The notes under the pieces: generated by a model
Told to the model about the DNA's origin: nothing
The model's database searches: none
Seen by the model: the letters and a program-made list of their open reading frames with translations, nothing else
Shown: one piece after another, positions 52,568 through 63,100 of the stretch
Layout: each line of letters begins with the position of its first letter
Position numbering within the stretch: position 1 is the first letter of the stretch
Made by a program: the position numbers and the translations under genes
NCBI GenBank assembly: GCA_023150915.1
Contig: JAKLKA010000008.1
Location: 1-64,000 of the forward strand
Direction of reading: 5' to 3'
Source: Polyangiaceae bacterium
GTDB lineage: Bacteria > Myxococcota_A > Polyangia > Polyangiales > Polyangiaceae
Length of the DNA: 64,000 nucleotides

Positions 52568-53702
52568 TCAGGACAGGGGTGGCGTCTTGGTGGCCTTGTC
52601 CGCGTTCTGCAAGAGATAGGCCTCGATGAAGTCGTCGATCTCGCCGTCGAGCACGCGCTGCACGTCCCCGGTCTCGTGCTCGGTGCGCAGGTCTTTGACC
52701 AGCTGATACGGCTGCAGAACATACGAGCGGATCTGATTGCCCCACGCAATGTCGGTCTTTGCCGCCTCGTAGTCGGCTTGAGCCTTCTCGCGCCGCGCGA
52801 GCTCGATCTCGTACAGCTTGGCCTTGAGCATCTTCAGCGCCATGGCGCGGTTCTGATGCTGGCTGCGCTCGGCACGGCACACGATGACCAGGCCGCTGGG
52901 CATGTGCTTCAACCGCACTGCGGTCTCGACCTTGTTCACGTTCTGCCCGCCCTTGCCCCCGGCGCGCATGGTCGTGATTTCGATGTCGGTGTCTTTGACC
53001 TCGATGTTGATCTCGTCCTCGATGTCGGGTGTGACCTCGACGGCAGCGAAGCTGGTCTGCCGGCGCGCGTTGGCGTCGAACGGGCTGATCCGCACCAGGC
53101 GGTGCACGCCCACCTCGGCACGCAGGTAGCCATAGGCGTTGGGGCCGCTGACCGTGAACGAGGCGCCGTCGATGCCGGCGTCGTCGCTGACCTGATAGTC
53201 GATGATGTCGGTCTTGTACCCGCGCCGCTCGCACCAGCGCGTGTACATGCGCAAGAGCATCTCGGCCCAGTCCTTGGCGTCGGTGCCGCCGGTGCCGGGG
53301 TGGATGCTGACGATGGCGTTCGAGTGATCGACTGGCCCGCTCAGCATCCGCTGGAGCTCGGCCTTGCGCACGCGCTCAGCCAGCGCTGTGGCCTGCTGGG
53401 CCGCGTCGGCGAGCGCGCCCTCGTCGTTCTCGGCAGCGCACAGCTCGAGGAACTCGACGCCGTCGGTCACGTCTTTGCAGAGCGCGTCGATGCCGGCGAT
53501 CTTCTCGCTCGCGATGGCGCGCTTGCGCATCAACGCCTGGGCCTTGGCCTGGTCGCCCCAGAAGTCGGGCGCGGCCGAGAGCGTGTCCAGCTCTTCGATC
53601 TCTCGCTTCAGTGCCGGGACGTCAAAGAGACCCCCTTAGCGCATCGACACGCCTTTGGAGGTCTTCGAGGACACTGCGAACTTCTGCAACCACGATGGCC
53701 AT
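52568..53702 (-). CDS. prfB: Peptide chain release factor 2, expressed by +1 programmed frameshift: join(53702..53625, 53623..52568)
   Basis: Zero frame [29 protein letters not shown]; +1 frame [41 protein letters not shown]... to [48 protein letters not shown]. Confidence 0.95.
53621..53636 (-). promoter_or_regulatory. prfB +1 programmed ribosomal frameshift site
   Basis: Minus strand AGGGGG TCT CTT TGA C, with SD-like AGGGGG three nt upstream of CTT TGA C; same layout as E. coli prfB (AGGGGG TAT CTT TGA C). Confidence 0.95.
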
Positions 53703-53792
53703 GGCAGGCGGAGGTCTACTCCGGGCCGGCCCGCCGGGAAAGGGTGTTCTTGAGCCGACGGGCCGAGCCCGCCGGCGAACCGCGGGCGGGGC

Positions 53793-54587
53793 TCACTCGG
53801 AGCGGGGGCGACGCGCGAGCGCCCGCTTCCGGAGCGCCGCCGCCCGGACCGAGAACCAGCCGCCGGTCAGGACGTCGAGCCGCACCTCCGCCTCGACCAC
53901 GCGGAGCTCCGCGAGCTCTTGCTCGTCGGGGGGCGCGTCGGGATCCGCCGCACCCGAGGCCGCGCGCTGCCAGGCGAACAGCGCCTTGAGCACGTCTTCG
54001 ATCAAGCGCTCGTCTTTGCGGGCGCGCAGCCGACGCAGGTGCTCGATCTGCAGCTCTTCGTCGGCAAACACCGCGCGATCGAGCTTCCAGGTGGCCTGCG
54101 CCTCGAGCGCCACGCTGACCCCACCGGCCTGGGTGTAGCGGTAAGGGTCGGCGGCGGTGGGCGACAGACGCAGCGACTCGTCGGTGGTCCGCGACGCGCG
54201 CAGGCGTAGCTCGGGCAGCGCGGCCGACGATCGTGCCCGGGAAGAGAGACTGCCGTAGCGCGCATCGGCCCGGGCACGACCCGACGCGCGGAGCGCGGCG
54301 CGGATGGCGGCGTGCGCCAGCTCGGGGGTCACGAGCGAGAGCGCACGTGCCGGCCGAGCGGTGGGCTTCTCGGTGGCGGCGGGCGGCTCGGCGAGCCCGG
54401 GCGCCGCCCGGGGGGCGCGCCGGCGATCGAGGGGTAGCTCGAGGGTGAGCAAGGCCACGACTTCCCGCGCGCCGTCGGCCCGGGCGACCCAGCCGCCGCT
54501 GAGCCCCAGCTCGAGCGAGCCGCTGGACGCACTGGCGTCCATGCAGAGGAAGATCACCGAGAGCAGCGCACGCACCTTCGTCTTCAT
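53793..54587 (-). CDS. Secreted hypothetical protein
   Basis: Signal-peptide-like MKTKVRALLSVIFLCMDASAS; ERLIEDVLKALFAWQRA, ELAELRVVEAEVRLDVLTGGWFS. Confidence 0.65.
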   Translation of the reverse strand: MKTKVRALLSVIFLCMDASASSGSLELGLSGGWVARADGAREVVALLTLELPLDRRRAPRAAPGLAEPPAATEKPTARPARALSLVTPELAHAAIRAALRASGRARADARYGSLSSRARSSAALPELRLRASRTTDESLRLSPTAADPYRYTQAGGVSVALEAQATWKLDRAVFADEELQIEHLRRLRARKDERLIEDVLKALFAWQRAASGAADPDAPPDEQELAELRVVEAEVRLDVLTGGWFSVRAAALRKRALARRPRSE

Positions 54588-54668
54588 GCCCGCTGCTCGG
54601 GCGCGGCGCCGACGCGGTTGCGTACTACGTTCGCGAATTCACAGTACCGGCCCACCACGAACCCACGG

Positions 54669-55754
54669 TCACGCCCCGAGCGCGGCGGCGCGTGCCCGAG
54701 CCATGGCCTGCCCGTCGACTTCGGCGGCCGCAAACGCCACACCGTCCGCGTCGAGCACGGCCGCGACGAGGTGCGGCACGAATTCCTGCCCGCGCGGCTG
54801 CCCGAGGGCGGCGCGTACCACCGCGCCCGACCCGAACCCGGGGACCAGCAGCGAGCCCGATGGGCTGCCCACGACCACGTCGTGCGCGGCGCGGCGCGCG
54901 CCCGAGACGCGCGGCCAGAGCGCGCACAAGCGCACGACCCACCCGTGCTGCGGCACGCGCGCACGCGTGCGCTCCGAGAGCTCCCAGTGGAGCCACACGC
55001 CGCCGCCGGCGTTCGGGATGGCGAAGAGCTGGTCCTCGCGCGGGGGCGCGGCGAAGGGTGGCGCCGGCGCGACCGGGGGCGCCTCGACCGCGGGTGCCGC
55101 GACCGGAGGCGGCGGCGCCGGTGGAACCTCGACCGGGGGCGCCTCGACCGCGGGCGCCGCGACCCGAGGCGGTGGTACCGGTGAAACCTCGACCGGAGCA
55201 GGCAGCGGCGGGGCCGGGGCCACGTCTGCCGACGACTCGGACGCGAGCTCCGCCGCAGGCGCCTCGACCTCGGGTGCCGGCGGCGCGTCTTCCGGCTGCT
55301 CGGGCTCGGTGGCGCGCACCGCCACCGGGCGCGCCACGGTCAGCCGATCGCGCAGCGAGCGTGCCGCGGCGTGATCGGGCTCGGTCTCGAGCACCTGATC
55401 GAGCATGCCCAGGGCGCGCTTCAGGTGGCCCTGAGCGGCGTAGATCTCGGCCAGCGTGACGGTGGCGACGGGCGGCTGGTGCTGCACCCGCGTGGGCGTG
55501 ACCCCCTGGCGCACCAGCTCGGCAGCGTCGGGCATGTTCAGCCCCTGCTCGATCAAGCTCGCGACCAGGTCGCGCGCCACCCCGAGCCAGCCCCGCGCGC
55601 GGCGCCGTGCGGCCACGTCGGTCTCTTGCCGGCGGATGATCTCGTCGATCATCTCGACACGCGTCATCACCTCGGGGCGCGACACCCCCACGCGGCGGGC
55701 CCGCTCGATCAGCCCGTCCCGGTTCAGCGCATCGAGATCGCTCCGCGTCGTCAC
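54669..55754 (-). CDS. Protein with Rho-N-like N-terminus, Pro/Ala-rich linker and DUF4912-like C-terminal domain
   Basis: GTG start TTRSDLDALNRDGLIERARRVGVSRPEVMTRVEMIDEII; repetitive VAAPAVEAPPVEVPPAPPPPVAAPAVEAPP; GGGVWLHWELSERTR...WVVRLCALWP...GSLLVPGFGSGAVVRAALGQP...EFVPHLVA. Confidence 0.6.
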   Translation of the reverse strand: MTTRSDLDALNRDGLIERARRVGVSRPEVMTRVEMIDEIIRRQETDVAARRRARGWLGVARDLVASLIEQGLNMPDAAELVRQGVTPTRVQHQPPVATVTLAEIYAAQGHLKRALGMLDQVLETEPDHAAARSLRDRLTVARPVAVRATEPEQPEDAPPAPEVEAPAAELASESSADVAPAPPLPAPVEVSPVPPPRVAAPAVEAPPVEVPPAPPPPVAAPAVEAPPVAPAPPFAAPPREDQLFAIPNAGGGVWLHWELSERTRARVPQHGWVVRLCALWPRVSGARRAAHDVVVGSPSGSLLVPGFGSGAVVRAALGQPRGQEFVPHLVAAVLDADGVAFAAAEVDGQAMARARAAALGA

Positions 55755-55768
55755 GCGGCGGGACTCTA

Positions 55769-56746
55769 CTAGCTCCAGGCGCCGTTCGCAGCAGGATCGG
55801 GCCTGGCCGAGGAAAGCAGCTGCCGCGCCCGAGCCGCGTCTTGGCCGATTTGCCGCACCAGCGCGTCGAGGCCGTCGAAGCGCCGTTCGTCGCGGAGCCG
55901 CTCGACGAAGTGGATCCGAAGCTCGGCGTCGTACAGATCCCCGTCGAAATCCAGCAGGTGCACCTCGCTGCTCGCGCCGGCGCCCAGTGTGGGGCGAACG
56001 CCGAGGTTGGCCACGCCGGTGCCGAGCATTCGAGCCCCATCCCCGTCGATCCGATCGACCAGGCAGGCGTAGACACCGTGTTTCGGCGCCAGCTCGAGCA
56101 CGTCGGAGAGGTTGGCGGTCGGAAACCCGATGGTGCGCCCGCGGGCGTGGCCGCGGACCACCCGGCCCGAAATGGCGTGGGGCCGACCCAGGACCTCTGC
56201 GGCACCGGCCACGTCGCCGGCGACGATGGCCTGGCGCACCCGACTGCTGGAGAACGCCCCGGAGGCATCGCCCTCGAGCTGGTGGGCGCGCGCGCGATAC
56301 CCCAGCTCTGCCCCCAGCTCGCCGAGCAGCCCGATGTCCCCCTGGCGACCTCGGCCGAAGCAGAAGTTCTGCCCGACCACCACCGCCGCCGCGCCGAGAT
56401 CGCGGAGCAAGAGCCGCTCGACGAACTCGCGCGCATCGAGCTCGCTGAGCTCTCGGGTGAAAGGCTCGACCACCACCGTGAGCGTGGGCGACACGCGCCC
56501 CATCAGCTCGACGCGGCGAGAGATGGGCGTGAGCACGCTGGGCGTGCCCTTGCCCAGGACCACCACGGGGTGAGGATGGAAGGTGAGCACCACCGGGGCC
56601 AGGCAGAGCGAGCGAGCTTCTTCCACCGCCGAGGCGAGCACGGCTCGATGACCGCGGTGCACGCCGTCGAAGTTGCCGATCACGACCAGCGTGCTCTTCG
56701 CCCGAGCGCCGAGCGCGGCACAGCCATCGATCCGAAGGGCGCTCAC
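55769..56746 (-). CDS. ribF: Bifunctional riboflavin kinase / FAD synthetase
   Basis: VVIGNFDGVHRGHRAVL, VLTFHPHPVVVLGKGTP, VVVGQNFCFGRGRQGD, SSSRVRQAIVAGDVAGAAEVLGRPHAISGRVVRGHARGRTIGFPTANL. Confidence 0.95.
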   Translation of the reverse strand: MSALRIDGCAALGARAKSTLVVIGNFDGVHRGHRAVLASAVEEARSLCLAPVVLTFHPHPVVVLGKGTPSVLTPISRRVELMGRVSPTLTVVVEPFTRELSELDAREFVERLLLRDLGAAAVVVGQNFCFGRGRQGDIGLLGELGAELGYRARAHQLEGDASGAFSSSRVRQAIVAGDVAGAAEVLGRPHAISGRVVRGHARGRTIGFPTANLSDVLELAPKHGVYACLVDRIDGDGARMLGTGVANLGVRPTLGAGASSEVHLLDFDGDLYDAELRIHFVERLRDERRFDGLDALVRQIGQDAARARQLLSSARPDPAANGAWS

Positions 56747-56827
56747 GGCGCCGGCAAATAGTACAGAAGCCGGCGCACGAAAAGCTGCGCCCTTCCCCCG
56801 CGCTGGCAGGCATGCCAAGACCCGCAC

Positions 56828-57886
56828 GTGACGCCCGATCGTGCGCTTTCGGACCTCCGCGAGGGCAAGCTGTCACCCGTGTATCTGGTCGCGGGCGAAG
56901 AGCGCCACCTGGCCACCGACGTGGTGCGGGCCATCCGCGAGGCGGCGCTGGCCGGCGCCACGCCGGGTCTGAACGACGAGCAGCTGGTGGCCGGCGAGAC
57001 CACGGCGCGGGCGGTGATCACGGCGGCACGCACCCTGCCCATGTTCGCCAAGCGGCGCTTGGTGGTGGTGAGAAACCTCGAGCGCTGGGACGCCCAGGGC
57101 GAGAAGAAGGCGAACGCCGAAGCGCTGGACCTGCTGGCGGACTATCTGGACGATCCTTCGCCGAGCACCGTGCTGCTCTTGGTCGCCGGCAAGCTGGACA
57201 AGCGCCGGCGGCTGTATGTGAGCGCGTTGAAGAAGGACTATCTGGTGGCGTGCGAGCCGCTGAAGCGCGACGCCCTGCCGGGGTGGATCACCCGCGCCAT
57301 GCGCGAGCGGGGCAACACCGCAGCGCCCGGCGTGGCCGATCTGATCGCCGAGCTGGCGGGGCCCGAGCTCGGCGCGGTGGCCGACGCCGTCGAACGCGTG
57401 TGCCTGTTCGCCGGGCAGGGCGCCGCAGTCACCGAAGACCACGTGGCCGAGTGCATCGTGCGCCTCCGGCCGACCACGGTCTGGGAGCTGGTGGACGCCG
57501 TGGGCGCGCGCGACACCGGCCGCGCACTGGCCAGCCTGGCCGGCGTGTATGACCCGTCGGATCGCGGGCTGCGGCTGGTGGGCGTCCTGGCGTGGTCGGC
57601 GCGGCAACTGTTGAAGTTCGAGTCCGCCACGCGCGGGGGCGCGAGCCCGGAAGAGGCCGCGAAGCGCGCCGGCGCGCCGCCGTTCAAAGCCCGCGATCTC
57701 GCCCGGCAGGTCAAGCAGATCCCGCGGCCTCAGCTCGAGGCGTGGCTCGAGACACTGGCGGGCCTCGACTTCGCGCTCAAGGGCGGATCGAAGCGCCCAC
57801 CCCAAGCGGTGCTCGAGCACGCGATCCTCGCGCTCTGCACCCAAGATCGCGCCAAAGGCCGCGCGGCATCACCCCGCCCGGCTTGA
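56828..57886 (+). CDS. holA: DNA polymerase III subunit delta
   Basis: LSPVYLVAGEERHLATDVVRAIR, LPMFAKRRLVVVRNLE, TVLLLVAGKLDKRRRLYVSALKK, VWELVDAVGARDTGRAL. Confidence 0.9.
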   Translation: MTPDRALSDLREGKLSPVYLVAGEERHLATDVVRAIREAALAGATPGLNDEQLVAGETTARAVITAARTLPMFAKRRLVVVRNLERWDAQGEKKANAEALDLLADYLDDPSPSTVLLLVAGKLDKRRRLYVSALKKDYLVACEPLKRDALPGWITRAMRERGNTAAPGVADLIAELAGPELGAVADAVERVCLFAGQGAAVTEDHVAECIVRLRPTTVWELVDAVGARDTGRALASLAGVYDPSDRGLRLVGVLAWSARQLLKFESATRGGASPEEAAKRAGAPPFKARDLARQVKQIPRPQLEAWLETLAGLDFALKGGSKRPPQAVLEHAILALCTQDRAKGRAASPRPA

Positions 57887-57969
57887 CCGACCCCCTGCAT
57901 GGCCCCATGCTCATCCGCGTTGGGCGAGGCCCTAGCGCACGATCCGCTTCCCGGGCCACCAGACACCGT

Positions 57970-58665
57970 ATGACGAAGCAACGCTGCCACCTGGAGCACC
58001 TGGCTCGCGCACCGCTGCCCACGCGCTTCGGGACGTTCGAGCTACGCGTCTACCGCTTCGACGACCCCGAGGCCGACCCCAGCCTCTCGGACGAGCACCT
58101 GGCGTTGGTCATGGGCGAGGTGCGGGGGCAGAGCGCGGTGGCCGTGCGCGTGCATTCGGAGTGCTTGACCAGCGAGGTGTTCGCTTCGCTGAAGTGCGAC
58201 TGCAAGGGGCAGCTCGAGCGCGCACAGGCCGAGATCGCCCGGCGCGGCGCCGGCGTGATCCTCTACCTCCGGCAAGAGGGGCGCGGCATCGGGCTGGCCA
58301 ACAAGATCCGCGCGTATGCGCTGCAGGCAGAAGGCGCCGACACGATCGAGGCCAACCAGCGGCTGCACCTGCCCATCGACGCCCGCCAGTACGACGTGGC
58401 CGCGGCCATCTTGCGCGACCTCGGCATCGAGTCGGTGCTGCTGATGACCAACAACCCCACCAAGGTCGATGCGCTGTCGGCGCTGGGCATCACGGTGGAA
58501 GATCGCATCCCCATGCTGGTTGCCGCCAACCCCTTCAGCCAGAGCTACCTGGAAGTGAAGAAGAAGAAGATGCGGCACGAGCTGCCGAGCGGCGTGTTCA
58601 ACCAGAAGCCCGAGCCCGAGCCCAGCGACGGTTCGGAGAGCCCGGATCCGGCCGCGGCGCACTAG
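57970..58665 (+). CDS. ribA: GTP cyclohydrolase II
   Basis: VRVHSECLTSEVFASLKCDCKGQLERAQ, GVILYLRQEGRGIGLANKIRAYALQ, RQYDVAAAILRDLGIESVLLMTNNPTKVDAL. Confidence 0.96.
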   Translation: MTKQRCHLEHLARAPLPTRFGTFELRVYRFDDPEADPSLSDEHLALVMGEVRGQSAVAVRVHSECLTSEVFASLKCDCKGQLERAQAEIARRGAGVILYLRQEGRGIGLANKIRAYALQAEGADTIEANQRLHLPIDARQYDVAAAILRDLGIESVLLMTNNPTKVDALSALGITVEDRIPMLVAANPFSQSYLEVKKKKMRHELPSGVFNQKPEPEPSDGSESPDPAAAH

Positions 58666-60065
58666 GGCTTCTTCTTCTTCGCCGCCGCCGCCGCCAGCCG
58701 CGCCTTGAGCCGCGGGGCGTAGCCAGGCTTGTTCTCTTGCGCGACCCGCGCGATGGCCAAGGCTTCGTCGGGTACGTCCTTGGTCACGGTCGTCCCCGTG
58801 GCCACGTAGGCATCCCTGCCAATGCGCACCGGGGCGACGATCTGACTGTCGCTTCCGATGAACGCGCCCGGGCCGATCACCGTCAGGTGTTTCTGGAAGC
58901 CGTCGTAGTTGCAGAAGATGGTCCCGGCGCCGACGTTCGCGCCCTCGCCAATCTCGCCGTCGCCCAGGTACGCCAGGTGGTTGGCCTTGGCCCCGGCGTG
59001 CACGCGCGTCTTCTTGGTCTCTACGAAGTTGCCGATGTGCGCCCCCTCGCCAATCTCGCTGGCCGGGCGAAGGTGCGCAAAGGGGCCGATCTGCGCGCCC
59101 GCGTCGACTCGGCTCTCGGTGACCACGCTGTAGGGTTTCACCAGCACGCGCTCGCCGATTTGCGAATCGGTGATCACGCAGCCCACGTCGATCGCAGCGC
59201 CGGCGCCGATGCTGGACTTGCCGCGGATCGCCACCCCGGCTTCGATCACCGCGTCCACGCCCACGGCCACGCCGGCGTCGATGCGCGCGTCGCCGCGAAT
59301 GCTCGCGCCCGCGACCTGGTGCCGGCGGGCGATGCGCTGGTAGAGCAGCGTCTCGGCTTGGCCCAGCTGCGAGCGGTCGTTGACGCCCAGCAGGTTGTCG
59401 GCATGGCCGGCGATGGCCAGTGCGCCGCCCCCCCCTGCAGCCAGCGCCACGGCGTCGGTCAGGTAGTACTCGCCAGCAGCGTTGTCGGCGGTGATGCGCC
59501 CCAGCGCGGTGCGCAGTGCTGCGGTGCGAGCCACGTACACGCCTGCGTTCACCTCGCGCACCGCGCGCTCGGCATCCGTGCGCAGGTCTTTGTGCTCCCG
59601 CACCTCGACCACGCGCCCCTGCTCGTCCCGCAGCACCCGGCCGTAGCCCTGGGGGTCGTCGAGCAGAGCGCTCATCAGGCACAGCTCGTGATCGCCCAGC
59701 GCGCCGATCAGCGCGCGCAGATCATCGGCGCGAACCAGTGGCGTGTCGCCGCACAGGATCAGCACGCGCTCGCTGGTCACCGAATCGATTCCGGCACTCA
59801 CCGCGTCGCCGGTGCCGCGCGGTACGGCTTGCACCGCGATCGTGATCGGTGCACCCGGCAGCTCGTTCGCCAGCACGCTCGCCACGCCTTCCTTCACCTC
59901 GGGGCTGACCACGCACACCACCGCGTCGGCGCCCACCTCGAGCGCAGCGCGGATCGGGAACAGCACCAGCGGCCACCCCGCTGCGCGGTGCAGCACCTTG
60001 GGCAGCGTGCTCTTCATGCGTTTGCCGAGGCCGGCGGCCAGGACGATGGCGGTGAGGGTGCTCAT
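58662..60065 (-). CDS. glmU: Bifunctional UDP-GlcNAc pyrophosphorylase / glucosamine-1-phosphate acetyltransferase
   Basis: TAIVLAAGLGKRMKSTLPKVLHRAAGWPLV, LCGDTPLVRADDL, left-handed beta-helix hexapeptides, FVETKKTRVHAGAKANHLAYLGDGEIGEGANVGAGTIFCNYDG. Confidence 0.95.
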   Translation of the reverse strand: MSTLTAIVLAAGLGKRMKSTLPKVLHRAAGWPLVLFPIRAALEVGADAVVCVVSPEVKEGVASVLANELPGAPITIAVQAVPRGTGDAVSAGIDSVTSERVLILCGDTPLVRADDLRALIGALGDHELCLMSALLDDPQGYGRVLRDEQGRVVEVREHKDLRTDAERAVREVNAGVYVARTAALRTALGRITADNAAGEYYLTDAVALAAGGGGALAIAGHADNLLGVNDRSQLGQAETLLYQRIARRHQVAGASIRGDARIDAGVAVGVDAVIEAGVAIRGKSSIGAGAAIDVGCVITDSQIGERVLVKPYSVVTESRVDAGAQIGPFAHLRPASEIGEGAHIGNFVETKKTRVHAGAKANHLAYLGDGEIGEGANVGAGTIFCNYDGFQKHLTVIGPGAFIGSDSQIVAPVRIGRDAYVATGTTVTKDVPDEALAIARVAQENKPGYAPRLKARLAAAAAKKKKP

Positions 60066-60169
60066 GGCGGCGCTGATTTCGCACGGTCTGGCGCGACCGT
60101 CACGGTTGACGCGCCGCGTTGGCGGGCTCTGGCCGCCAGATCGAGCCGCCCAGCGTAGACTAGCGGACC

Positions 60170-63100
60170 ATGCGAGGCTCGTTTCGGAAGACCGCGCTCC
60201 TGGTTGGCGTCGCCCTGTCCCTGTCCGCCGCGTGCTCGGGGGACTTCGACGACAAGCGCAAGCTGCGTGAGCCCATTGGCACGCTGGGCGACGACATGTA
60301 CTCGGCGCTCTGCGATCGCGTGGGCGCGACGGTGCTCACCGAAGACGTCTACGGCGCATCGTACCGCGGCGTGTGCCACCGGGACGCAGCGGGCAAGTAC
60401 CGCGACCAGGTCGATCAGAACAAGCTGCCGCCGATCGTCGACCCGCTGAGCGGGTCGGGCGTGGCGCGCACCCTCGCCATCGCCAAGGTCGAAGCGATGG
60501 GGCGCCGGCGGGCGGATCTGATCCAGGCGTTCAACGCGACCTTCAGTGACGATCCGATGCCCGACCCGTTCAACCCGGGCAAGACGGTGCGCGGGCACGT
60601 GGCGCTGCAGCGCTTCTTGCAGCGGGTGGTCCCGCTCTACGAGTCGAACCCGGTGAACAAGGAGGGCTCGGGGTCGCGCGAGGGCCTGATGCCCAGCGTG
60701 ACGCGCTCCACCGGGCGGCTCTTCGCGGCGCTCGGCGGCCCGGGGCAAGACACCTACGGGCAGTACGGCGATCCCGCGAAAGCCCAGAAGGCCCAGGAAG
60801 CGCTGTCGCGCCTCTCGGGCCGGCTCGGCTACCGCCCGCTGCGGGTGGCGCTGGGCGCGATCAAACCGTCGATGGCCTATCCCGAGCTCCGACAGCTGGC
60901 CCAGACCTTCGCGACGCGCCTGCGCCCCGCCGGCAAGAACGCACCGCCCGGCACCGGCGTGATGCGCGACGCGTTCCAGAACGTGCTCGGCATGGCGCAG
61001 AACGAGCTGTCGACCAGCGTCGAGGCGCCGCTGCCAGCGGCTTACGCCACGGAGCCGGTCACGTTGCAGCCAAACCGACCGCGCACCAACGCGGAGGTGG
61101 CGCGGGCGGTGATGCTCAGCACCCACCCCGCCTTCGCGAAGCCCGGGGCGCTGTCTCACTACCTGGTGGTCCGCGACTCGCGCGGCTACGCGGTGCCGAC
61201 CGGCAACGTGCCAGGCAAGCCCGGCACGGTCGGTGGCGCGTTCGTCGACGGCAACGGTGACGGCTTCGCCGACGTGGACTCGCGCGGCCGCTTCCTGGGT
61301 CCGGCGGGCGTCGCTCAGATCGACACGCCGTTCTTCGTGCCCGGCCTGCCCCGCGTGCTGCCCCCGGACGCGTTCGGGCGCGCGGTCGACTCCGGCGGCA
61401 ACCCGCTGTTCGCCTACCTCGACACCAGCCAGACCTTCGTGGGCGCGACCACCCGCGATCTGGAGCCGCTCTTGAACCCCGATCCGGTGGCCGAGAGCGA
61501 GGCGCTGGCCGACCTGCTCAGCGGCGCTTACGTGCTGTACGGCGACCCCATCCAGAACAAGGCCGACTGGGGCGTGGGCGGCGTGTACCCCACGTTCGAC
61601 ACCAGCCAGTCGCCGATCGTCGATCTGGCGCACGCCTCGGGCTGGATGTTCGCGCACAAGAACAGCGACGTGCACCTCAAGATGGTGAAGAAGCTGTTCA
61701 CCGACCACGAACCGGTCATGGCGCGCTTGATCGGCTCTTCGCTGAAGATCCGCGAGATCAGCAACGCCCACCCGGAAGCGAAGCTCGATCCGACCGTAAC
61801 CCTGTGGGACGAGCTGCAAGAGATCATCGTCAAGACCGCGAAGGACCCGAAGCTGTTCAAGGACGTGATGCGCGCCCTGGCCCACCCCGACACCCAGGCT
61901 TACCTGGGCAAGGCCTACAGCAACTACGCCAAGTACAAAGACAAGCTCTATTACAACACCAACGACATCAACGGGTCGCTGGTGAACCTGACCGATGCGA
62001 CCAATCCGGAGCCCCACGTGCCGCCGGACTACACGCAGCCCGACGCCGGCGACAACCGCAGCGACTTTCACCGCATCTTGCAGATCATCCACGACGTGAA
62101 CGGCGTGAACGCCTGCAACCGCCCCGGCGCGAAGGTGAAGATCCACGTGCTCGGCTTGAACCTCTCGTGGCCCCTGGTCGGGTCGTATGCGGAGTGCGAG
62201 CTGTTCGATTTCCAGAACATGGGGCTGTTCTACCTGGACTCGATCCTGGGCAAGGCCAAGCTGAACATCAAGTCGGAGGCGCTGAACGGCATGATGAGCC
62301 TGGCGAAGGTCTTCTCGGATCCGAACCAGCTCTTCGAGCAGTCGAGCGGCATCGACGGCATGACGCTGACCCCCGAGCCGCGCGGCCTGAACCGCCTGGT
62401 GTTCTTCGGGGCGCAGTCGGGCAAGTTCGACCCGCTTTTTGGCGGCACCATGCCCGATCGCGACAAGAACTACAGCGGCAAGAACAAGGTCACCAACGAC
62501 TTCGTCGAGGCGACGATCGACGCGGTGTCGACCTCGGTGTGCCCCGATCGCCTGGTGAACAACCCGAAGGGCGCGCCAGCGCAGCTCTGGCTGTCGGACT
62601 GTTCGTTGCCGGGCGCCGACCCGAACGACGTGCTGCGCCTGCGGGGCAAGGGCACCATCTTCCTCTGGGAGAAATACGAGTTCTACAAGGCGATGAAGCC
62701 GCTCTTGGCTGCCTTCGCCAACAACGGGGCCGGGCAGGTGTTCCTGGACAGCGTGGAAGCGCTGTATCGGCACTGGCCGACCGAGCAGCACGGCCCCGAG
62801 TGCAACAACACCATCCCGGCGGGCCACACCTTCGCGGACCGCCCCTGGCAGAAGTTCCTGACGCAGTCGGACGCGACCACACACAAGGTGAACCCGGCGT
62901 ACAACGGCAAGTGGTGCAACGGCAGCGGCGGCACGCGCTACGAGCCCATCTTGGTGGACGCCTTCGCGGGCGACCTGATGCCGGCCCTGGGTGAGCTGGT
63001 CAAGGCGCTGGACGTGCCCGACTTCGTGAAGGACGACCGCAACGGCGGGACCCCGAAGAGCGGCCTCGACATCTTGCACGAGATGACCGTGGCCATGATG

